This document shows positions 30,167-41,777 of a DNA stretch of 64,000 nt, in pieces (positions within the stretch are counted from its first letter, which is position 1; each line of letters opens with the position of its first letter). The notes beneath the pieces are model-generated. The model did not search any database. It was not told the origin of the DNA and worked only from the letters and a program-made list of their open reading frames with translations. This stretch comes from Nilaparvata lugens. Taxonomy: Eukaryota > Arthropoda > Insecta > Hemiptera > Delphacidae. Location: assembly GCF_014356525.2 (NCBI RefSeq), contig NC_052506.1, positions 20,115,916 through 20,179,915 on the forward strand. Direction: 5' to 3'. The translations under genes and the position numbers were made by a program.

Positions 30167-30400
30167 AGGTGCGTACAGACTTTCGCTCTGCTCCGCAACC
30201 GAACGTCACTCCAGCAGAGCGATTGATGATCGACTGGGGAGCAAGAGTGGTTCGACCGGGGAACGCGAGAAGAGCCAACATCTTCCATAACGTTCATGAT
30301 GGGTGCGACTGCAGAGCGGGGGCGGAGCGACTGCGGTAGGATGAACGAGGGCGGAGCGTGCTCGGTGCGGGTTGGAAGCGCGTATATGTGTACGCAGCTT
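30167..30400. mobile_element. MITE family C, GC-rich diverged copy
   Basis: Starts AGGTGCGTACAGAC and ends GTGTACGCAGCTT, which match the ends of the better-preserved copy at 41393-41548. The interior is GC-rich and unrelated. Confidence 0.5.
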
Positions 30401-30457
30401 AATATTTATGTGCAAAAACAAAACATTGCTATAATGTCTGTATTTTTGGATTTGCAG

Positions 30458-30676
30458 GTATGGGTGACGTTTGATCTACTACGGTACTCGAAACAGGTGT
30501 GTCGAGAGATCTGCGATCACTTACACATCGAGCTGTTTAGGATAACGCCAAACCTTGCCCTATCGTCATCATCATCGTCACTGCATCCGAACAAGAATGG
30601 CAGTGCGGCGGCTGCCTCCGTTAGTTCGTCCTCCAGCCGTCAGGCGCGCTCTCGGCGTCCTCCACATCATCACTGA
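30458..30676 (+). CDS. CEPT1: Choline/ethanolaminephosphotransferase, terminal exon
   Basis: After the acceptor TTTGGATTTGCAG the frame reads VWVTFDLLRYSKQVCREICD and HLHIELFRIT, matching the last membrane-proximal segment and C-terminal tail of CEPT1/CHPT1 proteins (F-D-L-x-R-Y, V-C-x-x-I, H-L-H-I). It then runs into a Ser/Ala/Arg/His-rich tail to the TGA at 30674-30676; the tail is longer and more repetitive than in relatives and overlaps a tandem repeat, so the last 30 or so residues may be lineage-specific. Phase 0 agrees with the upstream exons. The exon that should carry the conserved block between AKVTNRLV and this one was not located. Confidence 0.75.
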   Translation, partial: VWVTFDLLRYSKQVCREICDHLHIELFRITPNLALSSSSSSLHPNKNGSAAAASVSSSSSRQARSRRPPHHH

Positions 30677-30830
30677 AACATGGCGTCCTCCGTTAGTTCG
30701 TCATCCAGTCGGCAGGAGCGCTTTCAGCGCTTTAGTTCACAATCTAGCCAGCAGGCGCGTTCGCAGCGTCAGCCACGTGGCTGTCTCCGTTAGTTCGCCT
30801 TTCAGCCACCAGGAGCGCTACACGGAAACA
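30590..30830. repeat. Degenerate 55-65-bp tandem repeat at the end of the CEPT exon
   Basis: Four diverged units, each with TCCGTTAGTTCG or a near match, then CAGCCGTCAGGCGCGCT-like sequence (near 30617, 30690, 30740 and 30788). The array begins inside the last coding exon and continues into the 3' UTR, so it shapes the C-terminal tail. Confidence 0.6.
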
Positions 30831-31163
30831 ACTAGTGCGCTTGTAAGGACTTTGCTACCTCCTATCAATTAGCTGCTGCCGTCATCAAAGTCGATGATAA
30901 ATTATTGTCAGGAGCTTACTATTTCTAGTGATGACACCTGAGTGTCCAGTCAAGTTGTTAGGTTTGATACAGAGTAATATGTTGTACGAACTATATATTT
31001 GGAAGCGTGTAAAAATGTAAACATTGTACACTTTATTTCTCTAGCGTAGCTGATAGCTTAAATGTTCAAATCCCTTGAAAATAGTGTTTAGAACCTGAAT
31101 GTTGTGTTAGAACTCATCACAGTGGGATTGATAATAATTTCATGTTGTACGATCACTTTTTGT

Positions 31164-31169
31164 AATAAA
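31164..31169 (+). terminator. Candidate polyadenylation signal of the CEPT-like gene
   Basis: AATAAA about 490 bp after the stop codon, in an otherwise featureless AT-rich UTR. Confidence 0.4.
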
Positions 31170-33813
31170 ATATTCGTTGAAAATCATGTCAAGGAAGAGT
31201 GAATGTCTTCCTAACAATATACGAGGTTTAGTCCTTAATTATTAGTCACTTCGGACCGCATAACACCTACCCTATTTCTCTCTCAATAAAATTGGCACAG
31301 ATGAAAAATGTTTACACATATATTTGGCTCCTCTATGTTATTGATAACCTACTAGTGGTAGCGAATCCTGGGTAGAATTTAATCCATGGTCCGTAGTAAT
31401 TACATTTTTGTATCCATATTATTTCTACTTGGTACGTCAAGCAACAATGTAGAATTATACATTCTCTAAACACCATGGTTCATTCTGAAACTTAACCTAA
31501 ATCTACATTAATTTAGATAACATAGTGCAACGTTAATACCAACTAGCTTGATATGCGTTATTACCTACTTTGAATAAATTGACCGTACATGTCCCTTGCT
31601 ATTGTTCATCTCAGTCTCTCATCTCCGTGATCAGAGTATAGAGAGCTTCTTGCTGTGAACAATAGTTATTTGAACTTCTATAAGTCAATTGGTTGTTGTA
31701 AAATCACTTCCATCGTACACTAATTGAAGTGCTGGCAATAAGTGACTTTCCCTCGTATGAAGCATTAACCATGACTCACACTCACATTACTATTGAAAAG
31801 GATTGTTTTTGTTTTGCATTTTGATTCAACATTGTTCAAATGTTTTAATATGACTCCACTAATGAGTTTCTTATTGTTTATTTGTTATTAATCTGGATAA
31901 CAACAATATTCATCTTAACATAATAGAATTGATTTTGTGAGAATTTTCAATTGACACTGGTTTTTATGTAAGTTATAAAAGGTGTGATTTTTAATACGGT
32001 GTAATAGATTTATAGAATAGTGCACATCACCCTTCTCCCGAACTTTGCTGTGGTACCAATCACAGAGTAACATAGACAAGTTTTATCTCACCTTCATTGA
32101 TATCTTTTTGAGAATAAGACTAATTTCATCCTGTTATCTTCTGTGGTTGAAGTATTCGAATCGTTATTTGTATGTATTGCTAGTTAAATTAATTGTACAG
32201 TAGCTATTTATTTTTCATCGAATAATACTTTCATTTTTAGTAGAATTGGACCAAATTGGTTTGGATTTATTTTTTCTATATTGCTGTTCCTCGAATTGTT
32301 CAACTGTTATTTTTCTAGTTCGAATTAGTTCGCATAGCTGATCAGTTATCTTATACTTTGGATTAATAGGGGCTTTCAATCGTATCTACTTATAATTCTG
32401 TTTTAATTCAACACAAACTTTACACCTACCTAAGCTAGAGGCTCTAATTAATCATTTATTCGTTTTCGTAAGATAAATTGTTCATAAACTGATAAAGCTT
32501 AGATGGAAATTACTGAGATATTGCAATTATTCAAATGCCAATGAATTTATTTGGATTTTTGTTTAATAATAAGCTTAGATTCTTCAGTAACGTTATTCAC
32601 GTGAACTCAATTCACTCATTAAGTACAGTAGTGCTCATTGCGGCCAAATTCCACTCAATAAATCTTGAGTTGAAAAACCAATTTATAAAGAGCAACAACT
32701 TTCACAGCACAAATTATTATGATCTATTGCTTTGATACTTTTTTCTTTATTGGCCTCTACCATCTTCATAAACTCATTAGACATCCACTTCTGTTATATC
32801 TTGTTCTATCATTGTTTAGTTTTCTTTTCAAGAGAACGTGAATTATATTTGTGAATTTCATCATAGATATGCGATCCTTGAATATTTGTTTGTATGCTTT
32901 AAGTTTTTGAAAATAAAGATGATCGAGAAATCTTATAATGTGCTAATTAATTTTCACCTGATCCTTGGAAAAGTAATGAGAATCTTGCAATTTCAAATCA
33001 TACAAAACTTTGTCGTCTCATTGCAATTTTAAATCATACAAAACTTTGTCGTCTCATTGCAATTTTGTAAATTACATCAAACTTTGAAGGTAAAGTCAGG
33101 TCACATAATTCCAATTTAATTGTTAGAGTTCTTGGTGCAGTTAGATGGAAAATTCAGTGCTCATCATTTGACTAAAGTAGCCTACTTATCTCTGGCAATT
33201 GTCTTCAGCAATGCTTGGGCGACATTATTGAGCGATATGAAGAAAAACAGAGCATAAGCTCATGAGCATGGAGCATAAGGTTTTGCTCATGAGCATTAGG
33301 TAGAAGCATAAGCATTTGCTCATTTTTATATGAATAAGCTTTACCTTATACTCTTACCTTATGCTCCTGAACTCTGGAGCAACTGCTCACGTACGGTATT
33401 TTAAAGATTTTTCATCAGCTGATTCACCTTTGTGGCCTTACTTTGTTTTTATAGTGAAATGTTAGAATGTGCTACTCACGTAAGCGCTAAATATGCAAGT
33501 ATAGACACCTCTTGTGTTTGGTCCTTAGACCAGATATAGGATCTAGAATTCTATATCTTGTCTAAGGTTTGGTCGTCTGCTCACTATCTCTATGAATGAA
33601 TTGAGTTTTAGGTTGGTTGAGTTCTGAATTTTAAAATAATAGCGTGAAAAAATGTCATCTCTATAATAATATTCATTATAATCTCAATATCCGTCTACAC
33701 TCTCATCTCCTTAAATGCCTATTTCCTATTTGCCTATTTTATCTTTATATCGGATAGGTATCTCTTGGTTTTATTCTTTTGTAGGAATAATGGTGATATA
33801 TATCCTATTATAT
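31170..33813. other. Intergenic region, nothing recognised
   Basis: AT-rich DNA with short frames only. Small direct repeats occur at 32990-33060 (ATCATACAAAACTTTGTCGTC twice, with a shared CTCATTGCAATTTT) and GCATAAGCAT-type words at 33240-33370. No gene, RNA or element end was supported. Confidence 0.5.
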
Positions 33814-35362
33814 TAAGCGAGCAATTTCTGTATATCTGTTTATATTTTTATATCTGGTTATTTATGTTCAACGGATCTCGAAAACGGCTCTAACGATTTT
33901 CACGAAATTTGGAACATAGTATAGGTTTATGATATAAAAATTCGATTGCACTAGGTCTCATCCTGGGGAAAATTCGCTGAACAACTTTAAAAGGATAATA
34001 ATTCATCCTTGGCTGAAACAGCTGAGACTTTCGTCGTCTGTAAAAAGTGAGCGAGTGATTCTGTGGAAAATCAAAATATCGCATCCCCGAAATTCATAAG
34101 CTGACGTATAGCCAGATGTAAAATATAAACACGATCATTTTAGAGAATTGTGTTCTGTTTATTAATAAATAAAAATACCGTAACGAGCGAAGCTCGGTGC
34201 CCCGATATTTATGTTTGAATCTAAAAAGAGTTTTATAGTTCTTAACTATAGGTTGTGATTGTATCTGGTATAGTTTCCTCAGAATTAGTTGAGCCATTTT
34301 ACTATGAGCAAAAGGTGAAATGCTGCTCCAGACTAGACTCACCTTTCTTGAAGCATTAAATTTGCTTCAAAAATTGAGTAAATGCTCTAGTTTATTCATA
34401 CAATTTTGAGCATAAGCAAACTATTCAAACTATTTTTTTGATGAGCATGAGCAAAAGGCTTTGCTCACGTTTATTCATAGAAAATGAAGCATATGCTCAA
34501 TATTTTAGAAGTAATATCGGGGGACCGAGCTTCGCTCTGGAGTACAAAAGCATACAAATTTTATACGGTAACGAAAGAGGAAATTATAATACATTTATAG
34601 TTTATAGAATGATATAATGTTTGCTACAATATTTTTGTTAATTTACTATTCTACACTAATAGCATCTAATTACTACTTTGGACTTTTCAGAGTAAAAATT
34701 TAGCCCAACATTGACAACTATATGATGAAGTTTTCACTTGAAAATTACTTCTAATCATTCCACTATCCAAAAAAGGACTGTTATTCATACACTATGATGA
34801 TACTATGTCTCATCACTTTATAAACAAAATGCTACACATGCAAAGGCCACCCAGCAGCTGTGTGCATCTGTTAAAAAAAGTTTTAGTGTTGAAGAATTAG
34901 AAGGAAATTTAACTATTTGATGAATTTGGAAAGATCACGAAAATATGTTTTATTTTGAATATGATTATTATTTTTGATTAATTATAATTAATTTCACCTT
35001 CCAAACCCTTAAGGTTTCTTCATCGTTAAGGTCGTGTTTATATTTTACAGTTTGGCTATACGTCAGCTTGTGAATTTCGGGGATGAGATATTTTTATTTT
35101 CCACAGACGCACTCGCTCACTCATTTTCATATCCAAAAACGACGAAAGTCTCAGCTGTTTTTCCAAGGATGAATTATCCTTTTAATGTCGTTCAGCGAGT
35201 TTTCCCAGGGATTAGACCTAGTGCAATCGAATTTTTAAATCATAAACCTAATATGTTCCAAATTTCATGAGAATCGTTAGAGCCGTTTTCGAGATCCGGT
35301 CACATACAGATATATAAACATCTAAACATATAAACAGAAATTGCTCGTTTAAAATAGTACAG
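33814..35362. repeat. Inverted repeat pair (arms about 330 bp) around 0.9 kb
   Basis: The left arm 33814-34145 and right arm 35030-35362 are inverse copies (AACGGCTCTAACGATTTTCA, TATAGCCAGATG-like and ATTTCGGGGATG words). A second, shorter inverted pair (GAGCGAAGCTCGGT near 34190 and its inverse near 34528) is nested inside. Protein-like frames in the arms are mirror artefacts. It may be a composite non-autonomous element. Confidence 0.65.
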
Positions 35363-35587
35363 GATAAGCAAATGCTCATCTTTATCCATATTTATTACGT
35401 TTCTTCAGGGCTTGGTGTATTATGAGTTGAGTCCTGGCAGGTTCACCTATAATATTCCTTGATATGAGGACCTAGCCTTGGGAAACCTGGGCTCATTTCC
35501 GTAAATTTTTTATGAGCAAATAGAATTTTCATTTACTAGTGACTTGGCTACTTGCTGGTTGAGCCATGCTGATGAAATTTAAAGCGG

Positions 35588-35757
35588 CTACCTCCGTAAA
35601 CAAAGCCATAGTGCATGAACAGGTGGTTGATGGTAACGTCAGCACAGGTAAGGCTCCTAAACCAATAAAAACACTATTCAACAATTTTTTTTTGGTGTAG
35701 TAGCCCTACCTGTGCTGACGTCACCAGAATGCACTATGGCTTTGTTTACGGAGGTAG
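35588..35757. mobile_element. MITE family A, copy 2, intact
   Basis: 170 bp with perfect-looking TIRs (CTACCTCCGTAAACAAAGCC and its inverse) and a second inner inverted pair around GTCAGCACAGGTAGGGCT. It is the reference copy for the split element at 28050-28557. Confidence 0.85.
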
Positions 35758-35782
35758 TGCTACAGTAGGCAATACTATAGGC

Positions 35783-36505
35783 CAGGGCTCTCCAACCTAC
35801 GGCCCGCGGGCCGCATCCGGCCCGCTGAGAGTTATTGCAACAGATTTTTCAAAATATATATTTATACACATTTTTGACAACTGTGAGTTCAGTACTCTTC
35901 TCTTACTAGCCAATCCATTTCTTAATAAGTATAAAATTAGCTGTAAACAAGCAGCTTTTTGGATCTACCTATAAGTGTGAGCAGACATTTTCAAAAATGA
36001 AGTTTTTTATATCCAAATACAGATCTTTCTTGTCAGATGATCATTTCAAATCAATTTTAATGATCGGAACCACAAAGTTTGATCCTAGATGGGCGGACAT
36101 TTTAAGTGGAAAACAAATACAATCTTCTCAAGTATTCTCTTTCAGCTTGGTAACTTTTTGTAAATTCGTGTATTGTCAAGTTGTCTTATTACTATTAAAA
36201 AAGCTATTATTATTTTGTTTAACTTGCTAGATTCATGCATTGTCAAGTTTTCTTTTGGCCTTTTTACACTCAATAAAATGAATTGAATTTGAAATGAATT
36301 GGTTTGTTTCTTCCGGTGTTTTAATTAAACTTACTTAAAACTCCTCATATTATTTTAATAGAAATATAATAATTTTACACCAATCAAATCCACCGTCGTG
36401 TGTGTCCCCACAAGTCAAATTCCACATACATCCTTGCTATTGGCCCTCTAAGTCTCCCAAGAATTAACAATGTGGCCCTTGGATAGAAAAGGTTGGAGAC
36501 CTCTG
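35783..36505 (+). mobile_element. hAT-superfamily element with transposase C-terminal remnant
   Basis: 723 bp with ends CAGGGCTCTCCAACCTACGG and ...AGGTTGGAGACCTCTG, flanked on both sides by the 8-bp duplication CTATAGGC (35775-35782 and 36506-36513), the hallmark of hAT transposition. The interior contains the dimerisation-domain end of a hAT transposase (EQTFSKMKFFISKYRSFLSD, then a FDPRWADIL-type end) as a deletion remnant, so the copy is non-autonomous. Confidence 0.9.
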
Positions 36506-36604
36506 CTATAGGCTATAATAGGCTATAGCCTACTTGTACGTTCAAGAAGTAACACCATGTTCTGTAGCAGTGTAGTGTTGCCCTGTTTCTAATATAAAAA
36601 TCTT

Positions 36605-36749
36605 AGTGCCGGTTTCCCAAACTGGTTAAATTTTGATTATTTCACGAAAACCAATCAGAGAAGCCTCCTTTTCAAAAAAGCCTTCTCTGATTGGTTCTCG
36701 TGAAATTAATCACAATTAAAATTTAACCGGCTTTTGTGAAACCGAGCCT
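36605..36749. mobile_element. Short fold-back MITE
   Basis: A 145-bp inverted repeat beginning GTGCCGGTTTCCCAAACTGG and ending with the inverse (ACCGGCTTTTGTGAAACCGA), with inner arms around CCAATCAGAGAAG and CTTCTCTGATTGG. Confidence 0.7.
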
Positions 36750-36977
36750 AAGCAGGATATCTAGGAATGCTGATTGCTATTTTATTACTATTTACTACTC
36801 AGTGTTTTACCAGTAATGTGAATTCATTAACATACATACATACAATAATTTATAATTCATTCGTGAACTCATGATTCCTCACTATTTGCTTTTTTCAGAC
36901 AAAAAACTGCTTATAGTTGAAAAAATGTAGAAATGTATGCTAAAGATAGTTTTTAGGAACTGTAAATAGGTACACAA

Positions 36978-37392
36978 TAATTGACCGAGCGAAGTGAGGT
37001 CTAAGATTCAAGTCGACGGTTTGGCATTTCTCTTAATGTTTGAATGTTTATATGCTGCGCATTTACGGCGAAACGCGAAAATGGATTTTCATGAAATTTG
37101 ACAGGTATATTCCTTTTTTAATTGCGCGTGGACGTATATACAAGGTTTTTGGAGATTTTGCATTTCAAGGAGAATATAAAAGGAAAAAGGAGCCTCCTTC
37201 ATACGCCAATATTAGAGTAAAAATCAGACTATAGAATAATTCATCATAAAGCAGCTGACAAGTGATTACACAGATGTGTGAAGAAGCCAGTCTATTGCTG
37301 TATTTCCATATATAAGGTCTATAGTTTCAATCAGGTACTTGTGGATGAGAATACTGCGTGAGGTCTACTGTTCACAGAACTACTAGTATAGG
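36978..37392 (+). mobile_element. Repeat family D, copy 1
   Basis: Begins ATTGACCGAGCGAAGTGAGG and ends near ACTGTTCACAGAACTACTAG. An inverted, longer copy lies at 55143-55975. The frame at 37040-37234 belongs to the repeat and matches no protein known to me. Confidence 0.6.
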
Positions 37393-38032
37393 TGCAATAT
37401 GGAAGGAATCCAGGATGGATAGGATACCAGGCAACGTATCCTATAGATATCCTAGGATGCATAATTATTGTTTCCCACCTTAATTTTTCTTCTTTAATTC
37501 TCAAACTTAAATATAAAAATGAATCAACACGTACTCGTATTCGAACATAACAGAATTTAATATTCAAACATACAAATTCCAAAAATAAATTTCATCATAG
37601 TTTGGTCCACTTTTCCATAAACGAAAACTGACTTATTTAGATTGGCATGGTGTTCTTCAATTAATATAAATATAACTCTAATATAAAACTGTAAAACTAC
37701 AAAACTTCAAATCCACAAAATCATCTAAGAAATTCATGTTACGTTAAGCAAACCCTTATTTTCATATAAATATACCACTAGAATTGTTTAAAGATAAAAA
37801 TAAGTTTTTTTAAATTTTTATTGATACCATATTTGGGTCATTGTGTGAGAACATATAAATATCAATCAAAGAAATAGAGTTAATGTATTTTCTCATGATT
37901 GTTAATTAAATAATTTTGAGGAATTGTTTCCTAATTGATAAGATTATAAAAGTTTCAATACATTGTAAATTATAGGCAGTTATAATGATATAATAATGAT
38001 TTTCGATCAACGTTTTAAAACCCAGTTTGGAT

Positions 38033-38162
38033 TTACTTGCTCTTGACCAGATTCAAGAATTCCTCGCGTGTCTTGGGGTCATCTCTGAACACTCCCAGCA
38101 TAGTAGATGTGGTCGTCTTGCTGTTTATTTTCTGCACTCCTCTCATCACCATGCACATGTGA
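38033..38162 (-). CDS. GCH1: GTP cyclohydrolase I, exon 6 (C-terminus)
   Basis: The last coding exon of a complete six-exon gene (CDS 62179 down to 38033, 777 bp, 258 residues). GTP cyclohydrolase I converts GTP to dihydroneopterin triphosphate, the first and rate-limiting step of tetrahydrobiopterin and, in insects, pterin pigment synthesis; it is a cytosolic homodecamer. This exon encodes [20 protein letters not shown] and the closing [18 protein letters not shown], with the third zinc ligand Cys219, exactly 71 residues after Cys148 of exon 3, as in known enzymes. Acceptor TTGACAG|TCACATG; the stop is at 38033-38035. All exon phases join without a break. The Drosophila gene is called Punch. 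Confidence 0.96.
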
Positions 38163-38346
38163 CTGTCAACAACAACAAAATACTTCAACAAAAATTGATA
38201 ATTGTATTTATTATTTTATGATAATATTTTGGAGCGAGCCCATTATCAATCTAGCTTCGAAATTTAAACTGTTCAAAGGTGCGAACAGAACGATTGGGTT
38301 GCGGTGTGGAATTTGATTTCGATCGATGCCACAAGCCATTAAACAG

Positions 38347-38733
38347 CTATAGTCAGGTCCACGTTATAATGGCAGTGCTTGATTAGCAATGGTATTGCAA
38401 TCCTTGTCTATCATTCAACAAAGCGGATAGCGCTATCTTTTTCTCGCTTTGCTCTGTTGCCAGATCGTCCTTTAACAATGGAGAATTAATAATTAATTAA
38501 CAAAATATTCCATCTTGATTACCGTATGAAAATTAATTATGAAATTATTGAAAAATATAATTTCTTGCTTAATTGATTATAATTGATTATTTTCAAACGA
38601 GAATGAATAGTTAATATTACATCAATAAACCTGTATCAGCTACCGTCTATAGAAGGCATTGACAAGATGGAGGAACGGCAACGTTGTTCTCCTATCTTTC
38701 TCCACTGCCATTATAACGTGGACCTCACTATAG
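38347..38733. mobile_element. MITE family B, intact copy
   Basis: 387 bp with TIRs CTATAGTCAGGTCCACGTTA and the inverse ending ACCTCACTATAG. It lies in intron 5 of the GTP cyclohydrolase gene. A left-truncated relative is at 63151-63442. Confidence 0.8.
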
Positions 38734-38772
38734 CAATGATATGATATTTGGAGTCATACCGATATAAATATA

Positions 38773-39378
38773 TAGGCTCAACTCACACTTACGCAACTCA
38801 GGTCGAGAAGAGACTCGACTCTAGTCAAGAGCATTTCCAAATGGTGACACTCAGACCAGTCGATTCTAGTCTCCGTGACGTTACCATTTGAAAACACATG
38901 CTCTCAACTAGAGTCGAGTCTCTTCTCGACACTCAGACCAGTCGATTCTAGTCTCCGTGACGTTACCATTTGAAAACACATGTTCTCGACTAGAGTCGAG
39001 TCTCTTCTCGACACTCAGACCAGTTGATTCTAGTCTCCATGACGTTACCATTTTTTAAACACATGTTCTTGACTAGAGTCGAGTCTCTTCTCGACACTCA
39101 GACCAGTCGATTCTAGTCTCCATGACGTTACTATTTGAAAACACATGTTCTCGACTAGAGTCGAGTCTCTTCTCGACACTCAGACCAGTCGATTCTAGTC
39201 TCCTTGACGTTACCAATTGAAAACACATGTTCTCGACTAGAGTCGAGTCTCTTCTCGACACTCAGACCAGTCGATTCTAGTCTCTGCGACGTCACTATTT
39301 GAAAACTCATGCTCTCGACTAGAGTCGAGTGTTGAGTCTCTTCACGACCTGAGTCGCGTAAGTATGAGTTGAGCCTTA
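38773..39378. repeat. Fold-back element with an internal 82-bp palindromic tandem array
   Basis: The outer arms (about 45 bp, GGCTCAACTCACACTTACGC and its inverse near 39340-39376) enclose six units with a period of 82 bp (from about 38845). Each has CACTCAGACCAG, GATTCTAGTCTCC, GACGTTAC and the palindrome CTCGACTAGAGTCGAG. The frames on the minus strand are repeat artefacts. Confidence 0.85.
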
Positions 39379-39838
39379 GAAGATCGATCTTAAGCATGAC
39401 TTACACTGGAAGCTACATATCGACCTGACCAATCTATTCGTACCCTTACACTTACTGTACTTTATAAGATTACAAATAAATCTGTGATGAATAAAAATAC
39501 TGGTAGAGTTGATGGATCAAGTATATACCTCATTCTCATTATTCATTCACATTCCACAATACACAAATCAAATAATATATGATCAGAAAAGGAGCAACAC
39601 GCCTAGTACCCAAAACTGTTCCCTTTCCGAATTTTGATAGAAATATGTCTAAAACGTACCGGTAGGTTATGTTGCTTCACTTTGAACTTCCTCACAGTTC
39701 ATCACAATGAGAACTGATGTGGAGTTTGCAGAGAATCTTTCCATCACTCATTTAGCTTGATCAAGAATTTTCAATGGTGGTAATGATGAATAAATATTTT
39801 GATTTTGAATAAAGTTCATTGAAAAAGTAAATACTCAC

Positions 39839-39923
39839 GCTGCTTCGACGACTACTGCAACTCCAGCGGGCTGAACTGCTTTGGTGACAGCAATGGCGAT
39901 CTGCTTTGTCAGACGTTCTTGGA
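39839..39923 (-). CDS. GCH1: GTP cyclohydrolase I, exon 5
   Basis: 85 bp encoding QERLTKQIAIAVTKAVQPAG and VAVVVEA. Acceptor GTTTTCAG, donor GTGAGTA. Residues about 188-215; the core helix and strand before the Cys219 loop. It is in phase with its neighbours. Confidence 0.95.
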
Positions 39924-40309
39924 CTGAAAACAGAAAATATTTTTCAAAATTTATTCACTTGTAGTTGTATAAAATAATTCTAAGTTCAATTAGGTATGTG
40001 GTAATGTGTGTTCCATGAGGGTGGGACTTATAATTTTGAGTAGTGAAAAAAAGTTGAAGGTCGCATCTACATTAAAATCCCTTGAACGTAAGGATGGTAC
40101 CGTATGGATGATACAGTGAACAAGTATGAGATTCACTCTGCATTAGCAACTCAAAGATGTTTTTAGCTTAATTTTATGGAATCTAATAATTCTAATCCGA
40201 AACATAACTGATTCTTACCAAATATCCGCATTCATTTTCTCAAAATAAAAAACTATTCATTTGGTCTTTACAAATCTACAATATATGTAATATTTAAATC
40301 AATATTAAT

Positions 40310-40539
40310 CAGTGGCGTAGCCTCACAAAACTTACCTAGGGCTAGCTCTCCTGGCAAATCCAACCCCCCGCACAGTAATTTTAAAATTACCTTTCAAAAG
40401 TCAAAAAACTTCATTGTAAATTATTATAGTTGTTAATACTTTCAATATCAGCATGGAACTATAAAACTAAATTCAGCCTATTTATGCTTCAAACAGCTCT
40501 TGCGAAGCACGGGATACGGGTTACGAGAATACGCCACTG
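40310..40539. mobile_element. hAT-type MITE
   Basis: 230 bp with ends CAGTGGCGTAGC and TACGCCACTG, flanked on both sides by the 8-bp duplication ATATTAAT (40302-40309 and 40540-40547). It sits in intron 4 of the GTP cyclohydrolase gene, with no coding sequence. Confidence 0.9.
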
Positions 40540-40597
40540 ATATTAATATAGTATTGATAATTATTGTTATTTGTAATTATTAATTTGAGAGACTCAC

Positions 40598-40629
40598 CTT
40601 GAAGCCTCCTGCAGTAGATCTCAACGATT
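40598..40629 (-). CDS. GCH1: GTP cyclohydrolase I, exon 4 (32-bp microexon)
   Basis: A very short exon encoding IVEIYCRRLQ between acceptor TTTTTACAG and donor GTGAGTC. The continuation from LSKLAR of exon 3 and into VQERL of exon 5 is exact. It is easy to miss by automatic gene finding. Confidence 0.95.
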
Positions 40630-41392
40630 CTGTAAAAAATAAATGATAAAATATTTGGGATTATTGACTTACATAATTTTAATCATAAAAAACAAAGACA
40701 AAACAAATAAGGATGAATTAATAATCTTATTACAGATGGATATTCAATCTAGCTGTTCACCCTACTCTGTTGTCAATATTTGCAGTTGCAGAAGTCTTCA
40801 GGGTGATATGCAGCATTTAATTTGGATTTTCGTTATAATAGTTGATAATCTGATTATAAAATATTATATTATCCTGCGATGACGGGAATTAACAAGTTAA
40901 TGAGAAAACGGATATTATGCTCCTCTACTCTAAGGAGATACGCTACACATTATAATTTGGCTCATGCAGAACTCAGATGAAAATAAATGAGAGGTTGCAT
41001 TTATTCAAATGATATCGAATAAATTATAATATTCAACCTAAATCCAAATTGGCTGGTTGACAGTTTTTAATTCAAATATTTCCGTTGATGATTACCCACC
41101 CGTATTCATGCATAAATTTTGACTTATTCAATATCGTTACTAGCATCTGGATAATTGAAGAGTAATTTTTGGATCATGTTCAAATATTCAATAATATAAT
41201 AACAACGATTGCGAATAATATATTTCACATACGGTAATTATTTCTTGTAGACTTTTCCTGCATCACAAAAATGACGATACCTGATTTCAGTGATTGATTT
41301 TTGTTAAATCTTAAAAATAACTTTTCAAGTTTTCATTTATTCAATGATACACATGTGAGAGGCAAAAGTATTGAACATGTACAGGTGCGTAC

Positions 41393-41548
41393 AGATATAC
41401 GCGCCGCGAACATGAGCAATTCACTTTTAATCAGCTGATGCCAAGCTTTTTATATCTGTATATTACCGTTTCTGTAAAAATACAGATATAATCAGCTGAT
41501 TAAAAAGAGAATTGCTCATGTTCACGGCGCTCATGTTCGTACGCACCT
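41393..41548. mobile_element. MITE family C, best copy
   Basis: 156 bp; AGGTGCGTACAGATATACGC at one end and the inverse-like TTCGTACGCACCT at the other, with inner arms around GAACATGAGCAATTC and ATCAGCTGAT. In intron 3 of the GTP cyclohydrolase gene. Half copies lie at 54119-54203 and a diverged one at 30167-30400. Confidence 0.8.
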
Positions 41549-41611
41549 TACGACTAACATAACAGATTATGTTAATCAAACATGCGAAATGAACACATTT
41601 CTCCTCCTTAC

Positions 41612-41777
41612 CTTGCAAGTTTGCTCAATCCTAGGATCTTCTTGTTTGGGAGGTATCCAATAGAAACTTTTCCGTAGAATGGGACCAAGTGATGCTCGCA
41701 CATGGAGAACATTTCAATGTCCTTGACGACCACCATCTCATCGTGATCCTCGTCAAATACGGCGTCATTCAGAACAT
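41612..41777 (-). CDS. GCH1: GTP cyclohydrolase I, exon 3 (catalytic core)
   Basis: 166 bp encoding [20 protein letters not shown], then [20 protein letters not shown] and [13 protein letters not shown]. Contains the zinc ligand Cys148 and the catalytic and zinc-binding His150-His151 pair of the CEHH motif. Acceptor TTTCAG, donor GTAAGG. Sequence is very close to animal consensus. Confidence 0.97.

Noticed and set aside
29569..30872. Cluster of frames of 60-153 codons on both strands
   Set aside because: The region is GC-rich and repetitive, which lengthens chance frames. Only 30458-30676 has a family match and a splice acceptor.
33890..35270. Frames of 64-82 codons that resemble one another on opposite strands
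   Set aside because: Mirror artefacts of the inverted repeat arms at 33814-34145 and 35030-35362.
38773..39378. CRISPR-like regular repeats
   Set aside because: The repeats are 82 bp with no unique spacers, are palindromic and sit in a eukaryotic intron inside a fold-back element.
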